23,373 nucleotides of DNA, from the IMG/VR virus record IMGVR_UViG_3300031251_000106, positions 1-23,373 of that record; one strand, written 5' to 3'. The DNA is from a virus. This document shows positions 1 to 6,417 of this stretch, piece by piece. Numbering within the stretch: position 1 is the first letter of the stretch; each line of letters starts with the position of its first letter. The notes beneath the pieces are model-generated. The model was not told where the DNA came from. It saw nothing but the letters and a program-made list of their open reading frames with translations, and made no database searches. Position numbers and translations under genes: made by a program.

Positions 1-81
1 CTCGGCAAGCTCGGCGTCGTTCAGGTGCCAGGTCCAGCGCTCGTCCTGCGCTGCGGTGGTGGTGCTAAGTGTGTCGGTCAT
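1..81 (-). CDS. N-terminus of an unidentified protein (runs off the left edge)
   Basis: Only the first 27 codons are in the window (MTDTLSTTTAAQDERWTWHL, then NDAELAE). ATG at 79-81 is preceded by a strong GGGAGG ribosome site with 6 bases of spacing, and a good promoter lies just upstream (110-139), so this is a real gene start and the first gene of a new transcription unit. The function cannot be told from this fragment. Confidence 0.7.
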   Translation of the reverse strand, partial: MTDTLSTTTAAQDERWTWHLNDAELAE

Positions 82-109
82 GGTGCCCCTCCCTTGGCCT
101 TACAACCCC

Positions 110-139
110 AGTCTAGCCGGAGGTGCGACGTTCGGGCAA
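110..139 (-). promoter_or_regulatory. Promoter for the leftmost transcription unit
   Basis: On the minus strand: -35 TTGCCC (134-139), 18-base spacer, -10 TAGACT (110-115), followed by GGGG. It sits in the 70-base gap between the DnaJ-like gene and the gene starting at 81. The -10 with its following bases (CTAGACTG) is shared with the promoters near 14802 and, more loosely, 5814 and 19203. This is inferred from sequence similarity only. Confidence 0.6.
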
Positions 140-151
140 GACGGAACGGGA

Positions 152-349
152 CTAGCTTGTGTGGTCTCCGTCACATGAGTCGTCCAGGTGGCTTGGCCGG
201 TCACCCCAGACAGGGAGCATCGGCACCTCACCCTCACCGAGGCAGGTGAAGCACACCTCAGCCTCGTACTCGTCGTCGTAGCCGTCACCCTTGCAACGCG
301 GGCAGACCTGCGGCGGTCCGGACGGGGGACCAGAATACTGAATCTTCAC
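152..349 (-). CDS. Small DnaJ-type zinc-finger protein
   Basis: A 65-residue protein with two CxxCxGxG-type knuckles: CPRCKGDG (Cys16, Cys19) and CFTCLGEG (Cys33, Cys36). This matches half of the DnaJ central zinc domain, a four-cysteine zinc site. There is no J domain, so it is not a DnaJ co-chaperone. Such stand-alone knuckle proteins are common in actinophages and their role is unknown. The start is GTG at 347-349 with only a weak AAAGG-like ribosome site, 9 bases after the stop of the upstream gene, so it probably depends on translational coupling. It is the last gene of its unit. The zinc knuckles are seen directly; the function is not known. Confidence 0.75.
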   Translation of the reverse strand: MKIQYSGPPSGPPQVCPRCKGDGYDDEYEAEVCFTCLGEGEVPMLPVWGDRPSHLDDSCDGDHTS

Positions 350-358
350 CTTTGGGGA

Positions 359-1861
359 TTAACTCTCTTCCGTGTCTTCGATGATCTCGGCGTCGATGAA
401 GTCCTGTGCGTCGACCGCCTCAGGCAGCGCCGTCACGGCGTCTCCCGCGTCGCGGCCGAACACGCGGCTCATGACTCCCACGCCCTTGTCATCACTTGCT
501 GACACCGTGAGCGTGAAGCCGGACTTCTCGCCGTCGCGCTTGGCGTTGATAAGCTTCTGCAGCCGGTCAATCTCAGCCGAAGCGTTCTGGTCTGAATAGC
601 CGCCCTGAGCCTGCTCGAACATCAGCATCCGCGCGGTACGCTGGAATTGCATCTCGATCAGGGCATCCTGCAGCCGACGCATCTGGTTCTTGCTGGTGAC
701 CTGAATCGGGATCTCGTAGGCGCACGAGGCGTTCGCCTTAGCCTTGGGACAGAACTCCCGAATGTGGCAGGTATTGCATTGCAAGAGAGATGCATTTGAG
801 GGCGTTGTGACTAGCCGCTCCTCGAAATCCTCGCCGTTCTCGTCCTCCGACTTAGTTGTTACGACCTCAATTCCCATGATAGGAATGAGCACCGGATCAC
901 GATGTTCGACCGGTACGGGGAGCAACCCGCCGTTCTCCGGGGAGGTGGGGGGGAGATCAACCGCTGAGGGGGTCGGTTCCGTGGAATCACTATCGCCAAA
1001 GCTACCTTGGGGAGTAACTCCGGAGCCGCCTCCGAACGGATTAAAGACGCGGGCGCGGTCAAGCGAGCCCATGAATTGCTGCCAGGACCACACAGAGAGC
1101 CGTAGAACCTCCTTGCGGTCATCCCCTAGTATCTTGTCCGCGTCAAAGCCCTGACGCTCCAGATAGCCCTTGTGGCGCTTCCTGGACTGGTCCTTGAGCC
1201 TAGCCGGGTATCGCTTCAGCTCATTCCCTGTCCAGATGATCGTGTCCCCGTCGATGGACGGTGAGATCCAGCTCTTGGAGCCGATGGAGTCCCACTTCAC
1301 CGACTGGCAGAGAGACACCTTGGTCGCGGTGATACCGAGGCCGTGGAACTTCACCCCGTAACGCGACACCAAGCTGTTGAGGATGGGGACAAGGTGTTCG
1401 TCCATGCCTGCCGCCAGAATTCCGACATGCCCATATTTAGAGGCCAGGCGCTCAAGCTCGCTGGTTCCGGTGTCGTCATGCCAAACGGGACAGAACTTGT
1501 CTCCGAGGTCGTCATAGAAATCCTCTCGCATCGCGAGCAGCCAGTCGCGGCCGAGTATGTTCGCGTCGAATTCGGTCACGAGGTCAACCGCGTCGATGTT
1601 CGCGGAGACGAATGCCATGTAGGCGGTCGCGGTGTCCATGGCCTCTTCTTCGGTGGCCTTGGAGTCTGTCTTGTTGAACGAGTAGCCGCCCGCGTCGAGC
1701 AGGACATGCTGGCCCTCGAAGTGACTCGCGACTGACCACTTGCCGGTGCCCTTGACGCGCTTCGACAGGCCGACGAATGACATCGAGACGTACTCTACTC
1801 CCTGCTCCTGCAAGAAGTTACGCCACTCGTTATTCTCCGTACCCGCTAGGTACAGGTGCAT
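359..1861 (-). CDS. Putative TGT/DpdA-like TIM-barrel protein with C-terminal zinc motif
   Basis: A 500-residue protein. The N-terminal ~210 residues look like a TIM barrel: LLDAGGYSF (Asp56) resembles the DSGGFQV active-site motif of tRNA-guanine transglycosylases, and KFHGLGITA (171-179) sits where TGTs have their GGLAVG loop. DpdA relatives insert 7-deazaguanine into phage DNA. A Pro/Ser-rich linker (about 275-315) leads to a four-Cys cluster (Cys362, 365, 371, 380) and then a long helical region (about 388-450). The linker and second domain suggest a fusion. No preQ0 synthesis gene is visible in the window, so a role in DNA modification is only an inference; a different TIM-barrel function is possible. 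ATG overlaps the upstream stop (TAATG). Confidence 0.45.
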   Translation of the reverse strand: MHLYLAGTENNEWRNFLQEQGVEYVSMSFVGLSKRVKGTGKWSVASHFEGQHVLLDAGGYSFNKTDSKATEEEAMDTATAYMAFVSANIDAVDLVTEFDANILGRDWLLAMREDFYDDLGDKFCPVWHDDTGTSELERLASKYGHVGILAAGMDEHLVPILNSLVSRYGVKFHGLGITATKVSLCQSVKWDSIGSKSWISPSIDGDTIIWTGNELKRYPARLKDQSRKRHKGYLERQGFDADKILGDDRKEVLRLSVWSWQQFMGSLDRARVFNPFGGGSGVTPQGSFGDSDSTEPTPSAVDLPPTSPENGGLLPVPVEHRDPVLIPIMGIEVVTTKSEDENGEDFEERLVTTPSNASLLQCNTCHIREFCPKAKANASCAYEIPIQVTSKNQMRRLQDALIEMQFQRTARMLMFEQAQGGYSDQNASAEIDRLQKLINAKRDGEKSGFTLTVSASDDKGVGVMSRVFGRDAGDAVTALPEAVDAQDFIDAEIIEDTEES

Positions 1862-1995
1862 TATCCCTGCTCCAGTTCCGCCATCATCTCAAGCACGAGT
1901 TCGTAGGCTGACCACCGCGAGTCACTGATGCCGTCGACCTTATCGCGGCACTCAATTACCTGATCCTTTAGCGTGGCCCACCATTCGTCCCACAT
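1861..1995 (-). CDS. Small acidic Trp-rich protein, 44 aa
   Basis: MWDEWWATLKDQVIECRDKV and on to GIS...MMAELEQG, ending in TAA. The ATG overlaps the stop of the upstream gene by one base (TAATG) and its own stop overlaps the next ATG in the same way, which is the strongest evidence that it is translated. It has four Trp in 44 residues and looks helical. No function recognised. Confidence 0.65.
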   Translation of the reverse strand: MWDEWWATLKDQVIECRDKVDGISDSRWSAYELVLEMMAELEQG

Positions 1996-2456
1996 TACTC
2001 TTCATCGCTCCGGTGATCGTTAGCACGCATCGACTGCTGCTTTGCGATACTATCCTTGATCTCGTCCCAAGGCGTAATACTGAACTGGTGATCCGGCCGC
2101 CAGGAATTCTTGGCGTAGTACGGGTGGAAGTAACCGAGCACGGGGAAGCCCGCGTTAACCAGGCTGACAACGCGAGCGGGATCGGGCTCGATAACGAAGT
2201 CGACGTGGTATCCCCACTCGTGCGTAATCCGGTGCATCTGCTGTACGCAATTCTTGTCCTTGCCGAGAACTAGAACGTGCGGCAGCCCGTGAAGGTCCAG
2301 CCACTCCTCGATCTTATCGGCCGGATCGTCAGCCAGGTAGATGAACGTCGTGTCCCCGCCGAGCGTACGCAGCATGTCGACCATCTGCACGATAGGCTGC
2401 TCGTCAAAGATCTTGCGAACTACCCCGCTAAAGGTGATGACGAACGTGCGCTTCAT
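1995..2456 (-). CDS. HAD-like phage protein lacking the catalytic Asp motif
   Basis: A 153-residue protein with the layout of a small HAD-superfamily fold. It has an N-terminal strand (FVITFSGVV), a middle TTFIYLADDP...EEWLDLHGLP segment like the strand-2/cap helix of phage HAD phosphatases, and a VDFVIEPDPARV...LGYFHP segment that resembles the acidic metal-binding loop. The usual DxDG nucleophile motif at the N-terminus is replaced by TFSG, so phosphatase activity is doubtful. The start ATG has an excellent GGAGGAG ribosome site 5 bases upstream. The assignment rests on fold-like pattern only; an unrelated Rossmann-type protein is possible. Confidence 0.5.
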   Translation of the reverse strand: MKRTFVITFSGVVRKIFDEQPIVQMVDMLRTLGGDTTFIYLADDPADKIEEWLDLHGLPHVLVLGKDKNCVQQMHRITHEWGYHVDFVIEPDPARVVSLVNAGFPVLGYFHPYYAKNSWRPDHQFSITPWDEIKDSIAKQQSMRANDHRSDEE

Positions 2457-2560
2457 CGTGACTCCTCCAAGTCAAGCCACATGTCATAGCAGGAGTCCGA
2501 GCAGAATGGCCAGTTCTCCTCGTAACCATCAAGTATCTGGTCACATCCGAGGCAGATCAC
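2453..2560 (-). CDS. Micro-protein with a CxxC...CxxxC zinc motif, 35 aa
   Basis: GTG start one base after the stop of the small membrane protein. Its TGA overlaps the ATG of the HAD-like gene (ATGA). The sequence has Cys3-x2-Cys6 and Cys20-x3-Cys24 and Trp/Tyr residues between, like a treble-clef zinc knuckle. The same arrangement of overlaps on both sides supports real translation. Function unknown. Confidence 0.6.
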   Translation of the reverse strand: MICLGCDQILDGYEENWPFCSDSCYDMWLDLEESR

Positions 2561-2561
2561 T

Positions 2562-2648
2562 TCATAGCCGCCCGTTCTTGTGCGCAATGATGACGGCGAC
2601 GAGGAGGACAATCCAGAACGTCAGCGTCACCGCCAGCAGAATGCTCAC
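2562..2648 (-). CDS. 28-aa single-span membrane micro-protein
   Basis: The GTG start overlaps the TGA of the nucleotidyltransferase-like gene (GTGA). The product (start VSILLAVTLTFWIVLLVAVI) is almost wholly one hydrophobic helix followed by a basic tail, HKNGRL. A coupled start and a clean transmembrane profile argue for a real gene; the small size limits certainty. It could help lysis or anchor a partner, but there is no direct evidence. Confidence 0.5.
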   Translation of the reverse strand: MSILLAVTLTFWIVLLVAVIIAHKNGRL

Positions 2649-3634
2649 CGCGTGCCTCGCCCACGGTACTGCTGGGCCGCACGCCGCAGGGCAATCTCTG
2701 CCCCGTCAATAGGTGCGCCCCATTGCTCAGTCTCCTGGGCCTTGCGCGCCTCTACGCCGACCTGGGCGATCTCATGCAGGGCCTGGACCGCGCCCGTGAG
2801 CTTCCCGTGCTGCCACCGGAAGTTCGCGTAGTCACCGTAGCCCTGCCCCTGCGCGCTGAACGCGGCGCGGCGGCCAGTATGCAGGTCAGTGAAGAGGTTC
2901 CCTGCCTCTGCCACGATGGCATTCAGGGCCGCTCCGGCGTTATGGTGGTCCGATGATCCGGGGGAGCTTGCCGAGAGCCGTGACAAATAGTGATTGTAGG
3001 CCCCAGTAAGCCGCTCAGCGGACTCTGAGTCTTGTGACGCCTGGTTGTACCAGGATTTAGGGAACGCGTCTCCAGGACGCTCTCCGAGCCGTGGAGGGCG
3101 TACTACCCAAGTGTCGTGGATGACGTCGAACGCGGCGTACGGGTGAATGTGCCTGATGTCATCCTTAGTGCCGGGATTCCAGAAGTACGTGATATCGTAT
3201 AGCTGGTTACCGAGCTGGGTTGCGGAGGTCGACGGCCAGAGGCCTGCTTTCATGGCGTCGTTCAGGTCGCCTGCAAGGTCGACCTCACTCCACCCGCGCC
3301 ACGCCGGATTCTTCTGCTCGAATGTGGTGACGTCAAATGAGACCATGACGTCCAGGTCTCCATTGCCACGGCTCGCCGCCCACTGGTACGTAATACCGCT
3401 GCCAGCCAGCCACGCGCGAATATCACCATGGGCCACATTCAGGTGATTACTGGCCAGCCAGTGCTCAAGCGGGGTAAGGATGCGCTCCCGTACTTCTGGG
3501 CGAATGTACTCACCGTGGAATAGGTTCGGGTCTAGTGTCTGCTCAGGCTGGGAGAAATAGCTCGACGCGCCAGCCGACGTACTGGGAGCGGGCAGCCCCG
3601 ATGCCGCCCGCTCAGTGAAATTCGGATCGGTCAC
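2645..3634 (-). CDS. Putative polymerase-beta-type nucleotidyltransferase
   Basis: A 329-residue protein with the nucleotidyltransferase signature. Gly78-Ser79 in AWLAGSG is followed by GDLDVMV (Asp93, Asp95), and a third candidate carboxylate is Asp147 in YDITYF. The hG[GS]...DxD pattern places two metal ions for nucleotidyl transfer in this superfamily, which includes tRNA nucleotidyltransferases, antibiotic adenylyltransferases, MNT-type antitoxins and CD-NTase-like proteins. The substrate is unknown. The N-terminal ~45 residues look disordered and the C-terminal ~120 are helical. The start is GTG at 3632-3634, two bases after the upstream stop. It sits in an operon with a membrane protein and micro-genes. 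Confidence 0.6.
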   Translation of the reverse strand: MTDPNFTERAASGLPAPSTSAGASSYFSQPEQTLDPNLFHGEYIRPEVRERILTPLEHWLASNHLNVAHGDIRAWLAGSGITYQWAASRGNGDLDVMVSFDVTTFEQKNPAWRGWSEVDLAGDLNDAMKAGLWPSTSATQLGNQLYDITYFWNPGTKDDIRHIHPYAAFDVIHDTWVVRPPRLGERPGDAFPKSWYNQASQDSESAERLTGAYNHYLSRLSASSPGSSDHHNAGAALNAIVAEAGNLFTDLHTGRRAAFSAQGQGYGDYANFRWQHGKLTGAVQALHEIAQVGVEARKAQETEQWGAPIDGAEIALRRAAQQYRGRGTR

Positions 3635-3636
3635 AA

Positions 3637-3792
3637 TCAGCCCCGGTACTTCCGGCGGATCTGCGGGCGCAGGCCCATGTGGACCAGAACCTGGTAGGCC
3701 TGGCCGTACGTGACCTCAGCGCTGACGTCATTGACGTTAGCTTTCTGAAGCCGCTCGAACGCGCGCTGGAGCCGCATCTCTTCGCTGGTCAT
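3637..3792 (-). CDS. Small helical protein, 51 aa
   Basis: MTSEEMRLQRAFERLQKANV at the N-terminus, basic at the C-terminus (RPQIRRKYRG). Its ATG overlaps the stop of the 146-aa gene upstream (ATGA) and its TGA lies two bases before the GTG of the nucleotidyltransferase. Tight coupling supports a real gene. No function recognised. Confidence 0.65.
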   Translation of the reverse strand: MTSEEMRLQRAFERLQKANVNDVSAEVTYGQAYQVLVHMGLRPQIRRKYRG

Positions 3793-4229
3793 CCGTGCCT
3801 CCCTTTGAATTGAACCCGGTCGTTCCCGCCGGGAGCCTTTTGGTTCTGCTGCTGGAGCTGAGCGAGGATCTGCTGATCCTGGAACTGCTTCATCTGCTCC
3901 TGCTGCTTCTGCTCGACCTTCGCGACCACCTCTTCCGCCGCCGCATTCGCGATAGCCGGTATGGTGCCCATGAGCCGGATGTCCTCGATGACGCAGTGCG
4001 CCATTCCGATGACATCGTGGCTCAGGGGGGCCCGGCGGACGGAGACGGGGGCATTCAGGTTCGCGTCCAGGATAACCTGGCCGTCTTCGAGCCGGTAGAC
4101 GATGAATGCCGTCTCGGCGCTAATGACTTCCGGGGCCGGGGGCAGCGGGGCCTCGTCGTCACGCGGTGGCAACTGGTCCTTCTCCTGGCGAACGCGTGCG
4201 GCCGAATGACCAAGCTCTGGAACATCCAT
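3789..4229 (-). CDS. Unknown protein with a Gln-rich coiled-coil tail
   Basis: 146 residues. The ATG at 4227-4229 is chosen because a GAGGAG ribosome site lies just before the upstream stop and ATG follows that stop by one base; a longer reading from 4304 would overlap the upstream gene by 74 bases. The middle (about 35-95) has a beta-rich look (FIVYRLEDGQVILDANLNAP). The last third (about 98-137) is a Glu/Gln/Lys coiled coil with many Gln. No family recognised. It lies directly after a membrane-anchored protein, so the two may act together. Confidence 0.7.
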   Translation of the reverse strand: MDVPELGHSAARVRQEKDQLPPRDDEAPLPPAPEVISAETAFIVYRLEDGQVILDANLNAPVSVRRAPLSHDVIGMAHCVIEDIRLMGTIPAIANAAAEEVVAKVEQKQQEQMKQFQDQQILAQLQQQNQKAPGGNDRVQFKGRHG

Positions 4230-4230
4230 G

Positions 4231-4782
4231 TCAGTTCTCCTCTGTGTCCTTGAAACCGGGGAGCGCGATGGTCTGTCCCTCGGCGGTGGTGTACTTGAAT
4301 TCACGCTCGACGGGGACCGCGCGCTGCGGCGCGTTGTTCCCGACGAACATGTTAATGGCGTCGGTGTCGGTCAGGTGCTTCTCGAATTCCGAGCGCGCCT
4401 GAGTATTGCCCTTCATCTTGTCCAGAATCCTGGTCTCGTTCTGGCCCAGGTCCGTGAGCAGGGGCACGAGGAAACCGCGCACCTTCGCCAGCTCGATCGG
4501 GTTCAGGCCACCACCCAAGAATAGCTGGTCGGCCAGCGCGGCGCGGACGTTCACGTAGCCCTGCCGCGTGCCCTCCAGGACGCCCTGGTCGTACCCGTGC
4601 TGCACGCGCTCGTACTTCTCCACGACCTTCAGGTATTCACCCGCGAGTGCGTCCTTGGACTTGTTAACCTCGTCCAGAACGTACTCAGCGAACCGGCGCT
4701 TCTTGTCGACGTACAGCACGACGACAATCAGGCCGATGAACGCCGCTGCGGCAACCGCCGCGAGAATGATGGTGGTAACCAC
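4231..4782 (-). CDS. Membrane-anchored protein with coiled-coil domain
   Basis: 183 residues. Residues ~3-25 form one strong hydrophobic helix (AAVAAAAFIGLIVVVLYV) followed by DKKRR, typical of a single N-terminal anchor with the rest in the cytoplasm. Residues ~33-70 are helical and charged. The C-terminal half has no motif I know. The start is GTG at 4780-4782, 4 bases after AGGAGG. Position in the operon after the holin-like and Cys-rich genes hints at envelope or lysis work, but this is an inference only. Confidence 0.7.
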   Translation of the reverse strand: MVTTIILAAVAAAAFIGLIVVVLYVDKKRRFAEYVLDEVNKSKDALAGEYLKVVEKYERVQHGYDQGVLEGTRQGYVNVRAALADQLFLGGGLNPIELAKVRGFLVPLLTDLGQNETRILDKMKGNTQARSEFEKHLTDTDAINMFVGNNAPQRAVPVEREFKYTTAEGQTIALPGFKDTEEN

Positions 4783-4790
4783 GAGTCCTC

Positions 4791-5351
4791 CTATGAAGTG
4801 TGGTAGCCGTACTTGGCTGCGTTGACCTTATCCTCTTTGATGCTCCGCATCGGGCAGTAATCACAGAGGTAGGTCATGGTCGGACGGTGCTTCGAGCGGG
4901 TCTCCAGGTTCAGCTCCTTGCGGAGATCCTTTGTCTCCTCACGCTGGTCAACCAGGCGCTTTGAGGAGTGCCGCCATTCACCGCAGTCTTTCGTGCGGTT
5001 GTGCTGCTTCCAGCACGTCATGGCGTCTTCCTGGTAGGTCCCCTTGATGGCGTATAGTTCTGCACCGTAAGGGGTCGCATCACCGGGGGCGGTGAAGTTC
5101 TTCAGGATGTCCTTGCGCGTGGAAAGCCGGTTCCAGTCTTCCTGCGCGACGTCGGTCAGCAGGAGGTTGCTGTGGTAGACGCGGCCATCGGCCAGCATGG
5201 CGGTGTGCGGGATAACCCGGTAATGCAGGAGGTCGGCGCACTGAGCGTGGCCGCATTCCGGGTTCGCCCCGGGCTCCGTGGCACACCATTCGATGGGCTC
5301 GACGGTCTCGCACTTGGGACACACCAAGAGGCGTACCCGCTTTCCGGCCAT
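4791..5351 (-). CDS. Cys-rich, probably zinc-binding protein
   Basis: 186 residues with nine cysteines. Cys11-x2-Cys14 opens the protein, then Cys23, 33, 38, 113 and 123, with a closing Cys163-x2-Cys166 pair (LCDYC). The N-terminal part resembles a zinc ribbon. A Lys/Glu-rich helical stretch (about 130-156) precedes the last pair. The ATG overlaps the stop of the holin-like gene by one base (TAATG). No family is recognised; zinc binding is inferred from the paired cysteines. Confidence 0.65.
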   Translation of the reverse strand: MAGKRVRLLVCPKCETVEPIEWCATEPGANPECGHAQCADLLHYRVIPHTAMLADGRVYHSNLLLTDVAQEDWNRLSTRKDILKNFTAPGDATPYGAELYAIKGTYQEDAMTCWKQHNRTKDCGEWRHSSKRLVDQREETKDLRKELNLETRSKHRPTMTYLCDYCPMRSIKEDKVNAAKYGYHTS

Positions 5352-5776
5352 TACAGCTTCTCCACTTCCGACGCGGGCTCAGTTCGGGCTGGCATTGCGG
5401 CGGTCGGGATCGGGGGGAAAGGGGCCGCACCACCGCCACCACAACCGCCGCAGGAACCGGAGTTACCGGCGACCGGCGCGGAACTCCCGCCAGTGCCAAC
5501 GGCAGTGGGTGCGTGCGCGGAAAGCACACCCAGTGCCATCTGAGACACACGGACGTCCGACTTAACCACGTCTACCCCGCGAACAAGATCCTTCGGCGCG
5601 TGCTTGGTCCAGTAAGCGCTGACCGCGCCGAGGACCGTCGCGATGAGCACGGGGAGCGCGTTCGCGAGGTCCGGCGGGATGCTGCCATGGAACGCGTACG
5701 TCACGAGCAGCCAGGTCGCCAGCCCGGTCAGGGCGGTGACGGTTGACCCGTACTGGACTTTGCGGTCGATGGTCAT
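5351..5776 (-). CDS. Holin-like membrane protein with CGGCGGGG tail
   Basis: 141 residues, first gene after the promoter at 5814-5843. Two transmembrane helices (about 12-29 and 37-56) separated by a short FHGSIPPD turn resemble two-span actinophage holins, which sit in the cytoplasmic membrane and open it for endolysin release. The family name would be a guess. The long tail is unusual: after residue 60 it is soluble, with NSGSCGGCGGGG (Cys109, Cys112) and a Pro-rich end. No endolysin is in the window, so the holin role is an inference. ATG has GGGAG upstream with good spacing. Confidence 0.5.
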   Translation of the reverse strand: MTIDRKVQYGSTVTALTGLATWLLVTYAFHGSIPPDLANALPVLIATVLGAVSAYWTKHAPKDLVRGVDVVKSDVRVSQMALGVLSAHAPTAVGTGGSSAPVAGNSGSCGGCGGGGAAPFPPIPTAAMPARTEPASEVEKL

Positions 5777-5813
5777 GGTTCTCCCTCTGTTACTCCATTT
5801 ATGCCTGCACCTC

Positions 5814-5843
5814 AGGCTAGTCCATTCGTTGCGCCGAAGTCAA
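5814..5843 (-). promoter_or_regulatory. Promoter for the holin-like operon
   Basis: Minus strand: -35 TTGACT (5838-5843), 18-base spacer, -10 TAGCCT (5814-5819), then GAGG. It lies in the 70-base gap between the ART-like gene stop and the ATG at 5776. The spacer and the CTAG-x-CTG surroundings match the promoters at 110 and 14802. Confidence 0.65.
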
Positions 5844-5846
5844 AAG

Positions 5847-6149
5847 CTAATCACGCACTAGGTGCTCGGGCCTCAGCTTGTTCAGGGGCACCGCGTAGTG
5901 CTGCTCCCCGGACGGAAACTCGTCATCTAGTTCCGCAATATGATCGGGCACACGTGCATGCACAACACCAGACCCGAAGGCTGACGCGTACTCACTGCCC
6001 GGATCGGTCGTAAAGAATGCTGCCTGACGAGAATCGTTGTGGATGTTCTTCATGCGTCCGGTCGCATAGATCGCCTGAGCAGCCTCTGGGCTTGTGTGGT
6101 GATACAAGTCCAGAAACTGCTGTTGGTTCAGGCTATCTTGCGCACTCAT
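5847..6149 (-). CDS. Possible ADP-ribosyltransferase-fold protein
   Basis: 100 residues. LYHHTS (His17/His18) near the N-terminus, FFTTDPGSEYASAFG (Tyr54) in the middle and SGEQHYAV (Glu82) near the end follow the His-Tyr-Glu order of small ART-superfamily enzymes, which move ADP-ribose from NAD+ to a target. The match is by pattern only, and a nuclease-like or structural role is possible. It is the last gene of its unit, its ATG overlaps the upstream stop (TAATG), and the -35 of the next promoter begins within 4 bases of its stop codon. Target unknown. Confidence 0.4.
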   Translation of the reverse strand: MSAQDSLNQQQFLDLYHHTSPEAAQAIYATGRMKNIHNDSRQAAFFTTDPGSEYASAFGSGVVHARVPDHIAELDDEFPSGEQHYAVPLNKLRPEHLVRD

Positions 6150-6409
6150 TACCGGTCCTGGTCGGTCACCAGGATGCCCGGCTTCGGCGCGTCAACGCAG
6201 TACGGGGTACGCACCGGGCCAACGGCGTCGCCAAGCTCCTTCTCTTCCTTCTCCACAATGCCGTAGAGCGGAACAGAGAGGTTCTTGCGGGCCTCGTATG
6301 TCGAACTCTCGACAATGCCGCCACGGTCCTTCACGATCTGCTTGTAGCTGCCATCGGTCAGGCCCTGCGCTAGCTCCCGGTTCACTGACCGGCTGACTGG
6401 ACGTCCCAT
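6149..6409 (-). CDS. Unknown 86-aa protein
   Basis: Starts MGRPVSRSVNRELAQGL and ends near APKPGILVTDQDR. The ATG at 6407-6409 has TAGGAG upstream with 5-6 bases of spacing, and the stop overlaps the ART-like gene start. It has a basic N-terminus and an acidic middle. No motif recognised. Confidence 0.65.
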   Translation of the reverse strand: MGRPVSRSVNRELAQGLTDGSYKQIVKDRGGIVESSTYEARKNLSVPLYGIVEKEEKELGDAVGPVRTPYCVDAPKPGILVTDQDR

Positions 6410-6417
6410 TCGAACTC

